This document shows, piece after piece, positions 15,496 to 24,172 of a DNA stretch of 43,351 bases (its first letter is position 1; each line of letters begins with the position of its first letter). The stretch lies in assembly GCA_028278455.1 (NCBI GenBank), contig JANQEH010000260.1, forward strand, positions 1 to 43,351, read 5' to 3'. Below the pieces are notes generated by a model that was not told the origin of the DNA, searched no databases, and saw only the letters and a program-made list of their open reading frames with translations. The stretch is from a bacterium (lineage in GTDB: Bacteria > SM23-31). A program made the translations under genes and the position numbers.

Positions 15496-16950
15496 TTATA
15501 CATCGATTTTCTTGATGTAGGTGTATAACTCGTTTCTTGATATTCCGAGGTATTTCGCCGTTTTGGATTTATTGCCATTATTCTTGGCAAGTGCTTTCCT
15601 GATGATGTCGTAGGTCCAGTCATTGAGATCAAATTTATCCGCCGGCATTTGTATTTCTCGTTCTGGTTCATCACCATTATTACGGCCCTCTTCAATTATC
15701 GGAATTCCCTTCTCAAAAAGGAATTCCAGATGAGAAGGCTGGATCTCGGTATCATCCCACAATAAAGCTATCCTCTCGATTGTACTCTTTAACTGTCTGA
15801 CATTACCGGGCCAGTGAAAATCCGTTAACAGCTGTTCTGCTTCTGTGCTGAAGCCTGTAAAAGTAGTCCTTTTATTAGCTGCCAGCTGAGATAAAAACAT
15901 ATTTGCCAGTGGAATAACCTCTTTATTCCTCTCTCTCAGGGGAGGTACTACAATATGTCCCACACTGAGCCTGTAGAACAGGTCTTCCCTGAAAGTACCA
16001 TCTTTAACTTGCTTCTTGACATCCTTATTTGTTGCACAGATAAATCTTGCATCTGTTTTCTGTTTCTTCAGGCTACCGACAGGATAATATTCTCTCTCCT
16101 GGAGCACCCTTAGAAGTTTTGCCTGATACTCAGTCGGGATTTCACAAATCTCGTCAAGCAGGATCGAACCGCCGGAAGCAAGCTCTAGTTTACCTTTCTG
16201 TCCTTTTGGACGCCCGCCTGTAAATGCTCCCGCCTCATAACCAAACAATTCACTTTCGAACAGGGTAGCGCTGATAGCGGCACAATTCAAACCTACAAAA
16301 GGAGTGGTTACATTACCTCTCTCAAAGTGGATATATCGTGCAATTATCTCTTTACCTGTCCCTGTTTCCCCTTCTATCAAGACCGGGATATCCGGATTCT
16401 TATGAAACTTTTTCAATGTTTTATATATAGATTTCATCTCTTCGGAAAAAACTCCGATTTCTCCTATTCCTACATCCCTTGCATATGCCTTCCTCAGCTC
16501 GAGAAGCTCGCTTTTTATAGCGCTTGTTTCTTTGTCTAACTGCTCTTCGAAGTTAGTAGTTAGTTTTTTGTTTTCTTCTTTTAAAGCAAGATAATCGTTG
16601 ATCCGGTTCAAAACCAGTGCAAGTTCTTTTACATTTATCGGTTTAAGCAGATAATCGTAAGCGCCCTGCCTCATCGCTTCAACAGCGCCCTTTATGTCAC
16701 CATGCCCGGTAAAGAGTACAACAACAAGGTCTTTCAGCTTTTTCGATTTTTTTATGGCTGCAAGCATCTCGTGCCCGTCCATGACAGGCATCTTAATATC
16801 AGAGAGTACAAGATGGACCTCTTCTCTTTCGAGTACCCCCAGAGCCCTCTCTCCGTTCTCACTTAAAAGGACATTGTGGCCGAGCTGTGTTACAAATTTT
16901 GAAAGACTCTGCCGGATGCTTTCATCATCATCCACTAATAATATTCTCAT
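15496..16950 (-). CDS. NtrC-family sigma54-dependent response regulator
   Basis: 484 residues, three domains. Receiver 1-118: acidic triad DDD (7-9), phosphorylation site Asp51 (LSDIKMP), Lys103 (LLKPIN). AAA+ domain about 165-400: Walker A GETGTGKE (194-201), sigma54-contact loop GAFTGG (241-246; the usual form is GAFTGA), Walker B GGSILLDE (260-267) and arginine-rich FREDLFYRLSV. The Fis-type helix-turn-helix is at the C-terminus (NKSKTAKYLGISRNELYTYI). It activates sigma54 promoters when phosphorylated. The gene is 13 bp downstream of the kinase gene with a good AAGGA site, so the pair is co-transcribed. The sigma54-like promoter of cheA directly downstream is a likely target. Confidence 0.95.
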   Translation of the reverse strand: MRILLVDDDESIRQSLSKFVTQLGHNVLLSENGERALGVLEREEVHLVLSDIKMPVMDGHEMLAAIKKSKKLKDLVVVLFTGHGDIKGAVEAMRQGAYDYLLKPINVKELALVLNRINDYLALKEENKKLTTNFEEQLDKETSAIKSELLELRKAYARDVGIGEIGVFSEEMKSIYKTLKKFHKNPDIPVLIEGETGTGKEIIARYIHFERGNVTTPFVGLNCAAISATLFESELFGYEAGAFTGGRPKGQKGKLELASGGSILLDEICEIPTEYQAKLLRVLQEREYYPVGSLKKQKTDARFICATNKDVKKQVKDGTFREDLFYRLSVGHIVVPPLRERNKEVIPLANMFLSQLAANKRTTFTGFSTEAEQLLTDFHWPGNVRQLKSTIERIALLWDDTEIQPSHLEFLFEKGIPIIEEGRNNGDEPEREIQMPADKFDLNDWTYDIIRKALAKNNGNKSKTAKYLGISRNELYTYIKKIDV

Positions 16951-16963
16951 TATCTATCCTTAC

Positions 16964-18652
16964 CTAATTTGAAAAAGGTATAATTATGGTAAATTTCACA
17001 CCTTCGTTAAGGTTTTCAACAGAAATACTTCCTCCAAAACCTGAAATGATATTTTGGGCGATGGCGAGCCCCAATCCCATTCCTTCAGTTCCGATCTTGG
17101 TGGTAAAGAACGGATCGAAGATATGGTTGATATATTCCTCGGGGACACCCGGTCCGTTATCCCGGATCTCAATGTAACAGCATTCCTCATCTTTTGCAGT
17201 AGAGATTATTATTTTTTTATTATCCCTCTTGATACTGTCCAGTGCATGCATCGAATTTATTACAAGATTGGTGATAGCGCGGCTCATCTGTGACGGTATG
17301 CCGATAACTTCCGTGGGCGATTCACCAAGTTCCAGTGATATTTTAATCTTATGCGCTGCAAGCTGCGCTTTAATCAGTGACAGCGACTCGTTCAAAAGAT
17401 CGTCGATTTGAATTGTTTCTTCCTTCTCATGTTTATCTCCTTTCGCAAGAATCCTTATCTGGGTAATTATCTCTTCGATACGTGTTACCTGGTCAGATAT
17501 AAATTTAATATTTGGTGATATCTCATCATCCGGTATCTTTTTCTGCATTTCCTCCCAGTATAACATTCCATCAACGGTTATCTTTATTGCGGTCAGAGGT
17601 TGATTTATCTCGTGAGCCATTCCGGAAGCAAGGGTTCCCAGGGAAGCAAGCCTGGATGACTGTTCAGCTAACCTGAAAGTCTGGATCTGCTTCTGTTCAG
17701 CCCTTAGCTTAGCTATGAAGTTGTTATTCTTTTCCCAGGAATTTGCTATTATGTCAGCAATTGTCCTCAGAAGTCCGTACAGACTTGGAGTCCATTCGAA
17801 TTCTGTATATTTCCCAAACAGGAGCATACCGGGGACTTTATCAGCGATCTTTACCGGTATAAGCAGAAATGATCTAAGCCCCAGCTGTCTGATCTGTTCT
17901 TTTTCCTCAGCACTGTATTCCGACAGGTCTCCGGAGATCATAATGTTCCCGCTTTTTACAATCTCAATCAGCCTGTTAATATTGATCAACGGGGTGATTT
18001 TATTCTCACGTTCTGGAAAACCTGTTATCTCTTCCCCAGGCTCCAATTCAAAAGTAAGATCATTTTCGTACAGGAAATATAATCTGACTTCATCTATCCT
18101 GGTTATTATATTTATCTTCTTTACTATTTCTTTCAGGACAATATCCAGCCCGTCATTTGTATTCAACCTGGATGAAATATTCGCAAGCAGACTCTCGTAT
18201 TTAAGTTTTACACCAAGCTCTTCCTGCTTACGTATCAGAATATCTTCAGCTTCTTTCAATTTGGAATCATCTCTCAGGACAAATGTGAAATTCACTTTTC
18301 CGGATGCTTCCCATTTCCTGAAAGTTATATTTATCGGGAAAGATTTTCCTCCTTTAGATATTCCTATATACTCTGAATGGACGGAACCTTCCGAATCCTC
18401 CTCTGCTTCAGAACTATTTAGAAAATGAGTAAATTCCTTTACTACATCATCTGAAAAAAGCGAAAACATCGGCATGTTGATCATTTCACCCTCGGAATAA
18501 CCGAATGTTGAGCAGGCTTTTCTGTTCACTGCACTTATAGTAAATTCTGAATCGGTAATGATTATTCCATCATTTATTATTCTTACAACAGAATCAAACC
18601 TCTTCTGAAGATCGGGTGAACTTCTTTTTCGCTTTTTAGATTCAATGTTCAT
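16964..18652 (-). CDS. Soluble PAS-GAF sensor histidine kinase
   Basis: 562 residues with no membrane helix, so a cytoplasmic sensor. PAS domain about 18-130 (IINDGIIITDSEFTISAVNRKA, FGYSEGEMI). GAF-like domain about 150-305 (LLANISSRLNTNDGLDIVL to LLRTIADIIANSWE). HisKA with phosphoacceptor His347 (ASGMAHEINQPLTAIK). HATPase about 450-560 (NLVINSMHALD, EIRDNGPGVPEE, FDPFFTTK, GMGLGLAIAQNIISGFGG). The architecture is typical of NtrB-like kinases that pair with NtrC regulators. The response regulator follows by 13 bp. The ligand of PAS or GAF cannot be read. No clear ribosome site precedes ATG 18652. Confidence 0.94.
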   Translation of the reverse strand: MNIESKKRKRSSPDLQKRFDSVVRIINDGIIITDSEFTISAVNRKACSTFGYSEGEMINMPMFSLFSDDVVKEFTHFLNSSEAEEDSEGSVHSEYIGISKGGKSFPINITFRKWEASGKVNFTFVLRDDSKLKEAEDILIRKQEELGVKLKYESLLANISSRLNTNDGLDIVLKEIVKKINIITRIDEVRLYFLYENDLTFELEPGEEITGFPERENKITPLININRLIEIVKSGNIMISGDLSEYSAEEKEQIRQLGLRSFLLIPVKIADKVPGMLLFGKYTEFEWTPSLYGLLRTIADIIANSWEKNNNFIAKLRAEQKQIQTFRLAEQSSRLASLGTLASGMAHEINQPLTAIKITVDGMLYWEEMQKKIPDDEISPNIKFISDQVTRIEEIITQIRILAKGDKHEKEETIQIDDLLNESLSLIKAQLAAHKIKISLELGESPTEVIGIPSQMSRAITNLVINSMHALDSIKRDNKKIIISTAKDEECCYIEIRDNGPGVPEEYINHIFDPFFTTKIGTEGMGLGLAIAQNIISGFGGSISVENLNEGVKFTIIIPFSN

Positions 18653-18791
18653 TTTATTAATAGATAACAGTAATAGTAAAAGGAATATTTACTTTTGATA
18701 CTTCAATATTTATAATCTTCTTGATAAATGGGGATTTAATATCAGCAATTATAATTTCAATATCAATAAAAACACAAAGATTTATATAATA

Positions 18792-21344
18792 TTAAATTTC
18801 TGTATCATTTTCCAGGTTTTTGATGAAGTTATTTATTAGCCCTGTCCATCCTGTTTTATGCTTTGATCCCGATCCTTTTCCGGTACCCGGATCGAAATAC
18901 TCAAAATAATCAATATATTTATTGAAATTAGGATCGAGAATAAGACTACTCTGGCCGCTATTATACACTCTTACATCATTTTCGTTTCTTTTAAAAAGGT
19001 TTATGAGCATTTTTGATAACTCGGTTGTTGCATCCAGCATAGAAATGAAATTACCAGATCCGGTAGGAAAACCAATCTTCAGCCCGTTTCCATAGTAAGA
19101 ATAATACTTCTTCATCGATTCGATCAACATGAAATTCAGTGGAAACCAGATCTTGTTTTCGGTTCCGTATCTTTCAGAATTTTCCATGCTCGAATTGCTG
19201 ATACCAAACTTGGATAAAAAGGTGGAACCGCTGAATACTCTGCCAAGGATCCTGTGTATTTTATTTTCATCCAAAAGACTGAAGAGTCTGTTCCTGTTTT
19301 TGCCGGGCTCTTTCATTATTTTAATATTCTCGACAAATTCATGATCATCCTCCAGCCCGGAGAGCCAATCATTGAAATCCGGATTTTTCTTCATCTGTTT
19401 TTTATCAAAGACCTCTACAGCAAACAGTGGTATAAGGCCTGTGATCGAAGGGATCCCAGTCTGATATACTTGTCCTTCTTCGCTTATCTCCATCCTGTCA
19501 AAATAAAAACCTTCATTATCATTCCAGAGGTCGATTTTTTGCGGACCGAGGTTCTTGAGAGCTCTTCCAAAAAGAAAGAACTCATCAAGGAGCCTTACAG
19601 CAGTCTCCTGGTAAACTGGATTTATCTGAGACAGCTCGATTGCCATAGCCATGAGTTTGATGCAGAACACAGACATCCAGGATATACCGCACGCCTGTAT
19701 TATCCTGTTCTCACCTTCTATATTCAAGTCGTCACAAAAATCATTATTTTCAAAACCGAATAATCCTCCCTGAAGAACACTGTTCCCAAATTCATCCTTC
19801 CTGTTCAGCCACCAATTGTAGTTAAGTAGCAGTTTCTGGAAAATACTTTCCAGGAAGATCAGGTCGCCTTTGTTTCTGTTCTTCTCTTTATCTGCACAAT
19901 AAACATACCACACAGCCCAGGCATGTACAGGCGGAATTATCTTATCGAAATCCCACTCATCTGCCGGAAGCTTACCTGTGTTGTGCATGAATCTCGGTGT
20001 GGTCAGAAGATACAGTTGGTTCTTGGCAAAATCCGGATCCAGTCCTGCATATGCACAGGCATTGAAAGCTGTGTCCCATGAAGAATACCATGGATTCTTC
20101 CATTTATCCGGTACTGACACAATATCATCATTTCTTATGTTCTGCCAGTTCCTGTTTCTGTTGAAGCCGGAATAATAATTACTATCATCGGCAATGTCCA
20201 GTTGACTGACCTTCTTGCTGAGATCGTAGCAATAAAACTGCTTTGACCACAGAAGTCCCGCAGCTGCCTGCCTTTGAATGTTTTTAATATCCCGGGATTG
20301 CCTGGAATCGATTATCTCGCCGTAATATCTGTCTGTTTCCTTTATCCTTTTTGAGAATACCTTTCTGAAATCCGAGAAGGGTTTTATCATCAACCTGTTT
20401 GTCAGCCTTAAATAAACTGTGACAGGTTTACCGGGATTAACACCAAGATCATAAATTACCGCGGCTTTTGTGCCTGTATTTTCGGGATTCACCGCATCAT
20501 TTTTCCCTTTTATGATATAATCATTTATGCCCCTCTTATTAAATCTTTTATCACCTTCTTCTCTGGGAAAATGGTCCAGGGCCGACTCATTTTCACAAAA
20601 TATTACCTCCGGTTCATTTTGTGCATAGAAATACATCAGATCCAACTTTTCACATTCTGTCTGGATCAGTCCTTTTCCCTCTAAGGACATGACAGGCTTC
20701 TTATCCTCATCTCTGTTGCTCCAGGTTCTCCTGAACCACAACTGCGGGATCAGATGAATATGTGCCTTTTCCGGCCCCCTGTTATGAACTGTGATCCTTA
20801 TTAAAATATCCTCGGGATTTTTCTTTGCATACTCTATGAATATATCAAAATACCTGTTCCCCTGGAACACACCTGTATCCATTAGGCCATACTCAGGATC
20901 AAATCTATCCCTGTTAAAGTTTTCTAATTTAAGCTTTTGATAGGGAAACTCTTCCTGGGGATATTTATAAAGCATTACCATGTAGGAATGTGTGGGAGTA
21001 TTGTCCAGGTAGTAATATACCTCTTTTACGGTTTCCCCCCTGTTACCCTGCTCATTTGTGAGTCCGAACAGTCTTTCCTTGATAATCGGATCTTGCCCGT
21101 TCCAGAATGCCGGGGCAAAACACAGATGCTGTTCATAATCGGATATACCGGCTATTCCATCCTCTCCGCTGCTGTATGCTATATTCAGTGCATCATCGAA
21201 GGTAAAATAGTCCCAGGCCGAACCGTCAGTGCTGCAGTCTTCACGGACTGTTCCCCACTGCCGTTCAGCAAGATAAGGCCCCCATTTCTTCCATTCTGCA
21301 AAAAAGGAACGGTCTTCAGCAATCCTTCTTTTCTCGGATCTCAT
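18792..21344 (-). CDS. GH63-like glucosidase (MGH1-type alpha/alpha-barrel)
   Basis: 850 residues with no signal peptide, so probably cytoplasmic. The N-terminus (EWKKWGPYLAERQWGTVREDCS, AWDYFTFDDALNIAYSSGEDG) and the middle (NPWYSSWDTAFNACAYAGLDPDFAKNQLYLL, IIPPVHAWAVWYVY) are characteristic of the bacterial glucosidase family related to mannosyl-oligosaccharide glucosidase. The N-terminal half is a beta-sandwich (WDYFTF to about 330) and the C-terminal half an (alpha/alpha)6 barrel with GLFGFENNDFCDD and ENSERYGTENKIWFPLNFML. It would hydrolyse alpha-linked glucosides; the physiological substrate is unknown. It stands alone between the permease operon and the kinase gene and has no glycan transporter beside it. 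Confidence 0.85.
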   Translation of the reverse strand: MRSEKRRIAEDRSFFAEWKKWGPYLAERQWGTVREDCSTDGSAWDYFTFDDALNIAYSSGEDGIAGISDYEQHLCFAPAFWNGQDPIIKERLFGLTNEQGNRGETVKEVYYYLDNTPTHSYMVMLYKYPQEEFPYQKLKLENFNRDRFDPEYGLMDTGVFQGNRYFDIFIEYAKKNPEDILIRITVHNRGPEKAHIHLIPQLWFRRTWSNRDEDKKPVMSLEGKGLIQTECEKLDLMYFYAQNEPEVIFCENESALDHFPREEGDKRFNKRGINDYIIKGKNDAVNPENTGTKAAVIYDLGVNPGKPVTVYLRLTNRLMIKPFSDFRKVFSKRIKETDRYYGEIIDSRQSRDIKNIQRQAAAGLLWSKQFYCYDLSKKVSQLDIADDSNYYSGFNRNRNWQNIRNDDIVSVPDKWKNPWYSSWDTAFNACAYAGLDPDFAKNQLYLLTTPRFMHNTGKLPADEWDFDKIIPPVHAWAVWYVYCADKEKNRNKGDLIFLESIFQKLLLNYNWWLNRKDEFGNSVLQGGLFGFENNDFCDDLNIEGENRIIQACGISWMSVFCIKLMAMAIELSQINPVYQETAVRLLDEFFLFGRALKNLGPQKIDLWNDNEGFYFDRMEISEEGQVYQTGIPSITGLIPLFAVEVFDKKQMKKNPDFNDWLSGLEDDHEFVENIKIMKEPGKNRNRLFSLLDENKIHRILGRVFSGSTFLSKFGISNSSMENSERYGTENKIWFPLNFMLIESMKKYYSYYGNGLKIGFPTGSGNFISMLDATTELSKMLINLFKRNENDVRVYNSGQSSLILDPNFNKYIDYFEYFDPGTGKGSGSKHKTGWTGLINNFIKNLENDTEI

Positions 21345-21436
21345 TTTCCGGTTCCGGTTGTTGGATCAGTAAAAGTCTTTATACGGAATTTTTTTGGATT
21401 AATTACATCAAAATGAAGATTTCTATGATAAATCCT

Positions 21437-21464
21437 AAAATAATAAAGAAAACCAGCAATTCAA
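21437..21464 (-). promoter_or_regulatory. Possible sigma70-like promoter for the glucosidase gene
   Basis: On the minus strand TTGAAT and TATTTT are separated by 16 bp, with a predicted start about 85 bases before ATG 21344. The region is AT-rich, so a chance match is possible. Confidence 0.28.
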
Positions 21465-21530
21465 ATGGTTTTAGTAGAAAAAATAAGGATTAAAGTGAGC
21501 GTACCACCTGTGATTTTTTACCTGCAACAC

Positions 21531-24161
21531 TCACTCGTAACGCAGGGTGTCTACCGGATTGGAAACAGCAGCTTTCACAGATTGAAAACTTATTGTAATA
21601 AATGCCACCAACAGCGCGATAACGCCTGAGACTATAAAGGTGAGAATACTTTGATCTGTTCTGAATGCGAAATCCTGGAGCCACCTGTTTACGGCATAAT
21701 AAGCTGCCGGCCATGCAAGAATGTTCGAGGCTATTACGAGGAATAACAATTCCGTCGAGACAAGGGATACTATTCCTCCAGTGGATGCACCGAGGACTTT
21801 TCTTATCCCAATTTCCTTGACGCGTTTATCAACAGAAAGTGCAGAAAGGCCGAATAATCCCATGCATGCGATCAGAATCGCGAAATAGGATGCATAATTT
21901 ATAACTGTACTCCATTTCCTGTCTTCCCTGTATTGTGAGTCTATAGTCTCATCAACAAATGACAGGTTAAAAGGAGCATTTGGGGCAACCTCTTCCCAAA
22001 CATTTTTCAAATGATCCACAATTACACTCGTTTCACCGTGCCCGATCCTGATGATCATCTTACCCAGGACAATAGGAAAATTGGATCCCACAATATCGTC
22101 TATCCCGTCAAGGATAACATTCCGGTTCAAAACAAGCACAAGAGGCCTTATTAGTTCATGCAGAGAGCTGAAATTGAAATCTTTAACAACTCCTATTATC
22201 CTGTGTGGAGGAAAGTTATCCGGCAGTTTCGAATTAAGCGGATCGTCCCATCCATAATATTTGACGAACGCCTCATTCACAATTATCCCCTCTGTCCTGT
22301 CTGAACCGAATTCGCGTGAAAAGTTTCGCCCGTTGACTATCTCCATCCCGAGTGACGGAATGTAATCATGATCAACAAGATTCATAAAAAATTCTCTGAA
22401 TTCACCTGTTCTTTCATGATACCCGACTTTAGTCCAATATACACCAAACTGATTATTAGCCCCTCCTACTTTCACTATCATATCACTTTTTTCAAGTTCG
22501 TTTTTATATACTTCGAAGTTCCTGTTTGCTACACTGCTCTGAGTACCGTTCTCTACAACTAAAACTCTTTCCCTGTTATATCCGAGGTTTTTACTCCTGA
22601 TAAAATCAAGCTGCTGCTTCATCAGGAATGTACTGATAAGAAGCAATATCGATAATGAAAATTGGACTAATACAAGGATCCTGCTTAAAAGGTTTTTTCT
22701 GCCTGATGACAGTACTCCCTTCAATACAGATACCGGCTGAAAACCGGATAATACCAGGGCGGGATAACTTCCGGCGACTATTCCGACAAGTACCAGGAGA
22801 ACTGCCATTATCGGTATTACACCGGAACCGGGTGTAAGAACCAGATGCTTTCCCGATATGGAGTTGAAGACCGGCAGGAATAAATACGCAAAAACCAATC
22901 CAGCTGCCATGGAAATGAACGTCAGAATCACTGCTTCACCGATGTACTGAACAGTTACCTGGGACCTGAAAGCACCCATTACCTTTCTCATACCAACTTC
23001 TCTTGACCTCGAAGAAGACCTTCCAATCGATAATGTAATAAAGTTCACACATGCTATGAAGAGAACAAGTATACCGACTCCTGCCAATATATAAGAATAG
23101 ACAGGATCACTTACAGGTGTTCTTCCTGCAGGAATATCTTTATTCAAATGAATATCAGTCAGAGGCTGCATCAGATATTCGGCTTTACCTCCCATTGATT
23201 TCGCATAATACTTCTCAGAAATAACGGAGAATTTCGCCTGGAGTTCATCCGGATCGGTTTCAGATGAGATCCTTATGAAAGTCTCGGGTGATACATTACC
23301 CCAGTGCCGGAAAAGCTTCGGATTAACATATGATCTGCATTTATCGAATGGTATAAGAAATTGAAAATCAAGGCTTGAATTCTCAGGAGGATCAGCAGAA
23401 ATAGCAGTAATAGTGAGATCATGGAATTTATCGATCAGTTGAACAGAGAGTTTTTTCCCTAGCGGATCTGAATCACCAAAGTATTTCTCAGCGGCACTTT
23501 CTGTAATTATAACTGAATTTAAATCTTTTAATGGTGTTTCCAAATCACCTTTTGTCAGGGGGAACGAAAAAACATCAAGAAATTCGGGATCAACGAAAAA
23601 AATATTCTCCTGGAACGAGTCATTATCTGTTTTAATGATGGTTGACCTGTTCATATACCGGATTGAATTCTCTATACCAGGGAACAGTTCTTTCAGGACT
23701 CCTGCCAGGGGATATGGTGTCTCTGAGCTCATCAGAGTTTCCCTGTTATCAAGATGCTCTTTCTGCCACACCCTGTAGATCCTCTCAGAGTCTTCATGGA
23801 AACTATCATATGAGTATTCATTTTTGATAAATATGAAAATAAGGATAGAACACGCTATTCCTATTGACAGGCCGGTAACATTGATAATTGTATATATTTT
23901 TCGCCTGAACATATTTCTGAAAGCCACTTTTATATAATTTTTTATCATTAGAATACTCCCGTAGGTTGAATTCCTGAAAAATGAAGGGAATGATGTGATC
24001 ACCTGAAATAACAGCCACAGGCTTGAAATTAATCCCCCCTTTTCTCTTTTCAACTCGATATATTGTTCACGAAGATCACCGTAAACGGAATCTTTATATC
24101 TTGTTCTGAAAATGAAGCCAGAGGGATCAGGCAGCCTTTTTGGTTTATTCGCTTTTTTCAT
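21531..24161 (-). CDS. Orphan FtsX/MacB-like permease with N-terminal prefix domain (permease 1)
   Basis: 876 residues. The soluble prefix (about 1-70: RYKDSVYGDLREQYIELKREKGG) matches the permease prefix domain type found in Bacteroidota. Two MacB-type modules follow. Module 1: helix at about 88-112 (IINVTGLSIGIACSILIFIFI), extracytoplasmic domain, then three helices (365-490) with VGMRKVMGA. Module 2: helix about 500-525, a second extracytoplasmic domain, then three helices with KEIGIRKVLGA. The C-terminus is NPVDTLRYE. Such permeases resemble lipoprotein or macrolide exporters but need an ATPase in trans. It is last in the operon 29762 to 21531, 11 bp after permease 2. Confidence 0.9.
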   Translation of the reverse strand: MKKANKPKRLPDPSGFIFRTRYKDSVYGDLREQYIELKREKGGLISSLWLLFQVITSFPSFFRNSTYGSILMIKNYIKVAFRNMFRRKIYTIINVTGLSIGIACSILIFIFIKNEYSYDSFHEDSERIYRVWQKEHLDNRETLMSSETPYPLAGVLKELFPGIENSIRYMNRSTIIKTDNDSFQENIFFVDPEFLDVFSFPLTKGDLETPLKDLNSVIITESAAEKYFGDSDPLGKKLSVQLIDKFHDLTITAISADPPENSSLDFQFLIPFDKCRSYVNPKLFRHWGNVSPETFIRISSETDPDELQAKFSVISEKYYAKSMGGKAEYLMQPLTDIHLNKDIPAGRTPVSDPVYSYILAGVGILVLFIACVNFITLSIGRSSSRSREVGMRKVMGAFRSQVTVQYIGEAVILTFISMAAGLVFAYLFLPVFNSISGKHLVLTPGSGVIPIMAVLLVLVGIVAGSYPALVLSGFQPVSVLKGVLSSGRKNLLSRILVLVQFSLSILLLISTFLMKQQLDFIRSKNLGYNRERVLVVENGTQSSVANRNFEVYKNELEKSDMIVKVGGANNQFGVYWTKVGYHERTGEFREFFMNLVDHDYIPSLGMEIVNGRNFSREFGSDRTEGIIVNEAFVKYYGWDDPLNSKLPDNFPPHRIIGVVKDFNFSSLHELIRPLVLVLNRNVILDGIDDIVGSNFPIVLGKMIIRIGHGETSVIVDHLKNVWEEVAPNAPFNLSFVDETIDSQYREDRKWSTVINYASYFAILIACMGLFGLSALSVDKRVKEIGIRKVLGASTGGIVSLVSTELLFLVIASNILAWPAAYYAVNRWLQDFAFRTDQSILTFIVSGVIALLVAFITISFQSVKAAVSNPVDTLRYE

Positions 24162-24172
24162 AATTTCAATTC

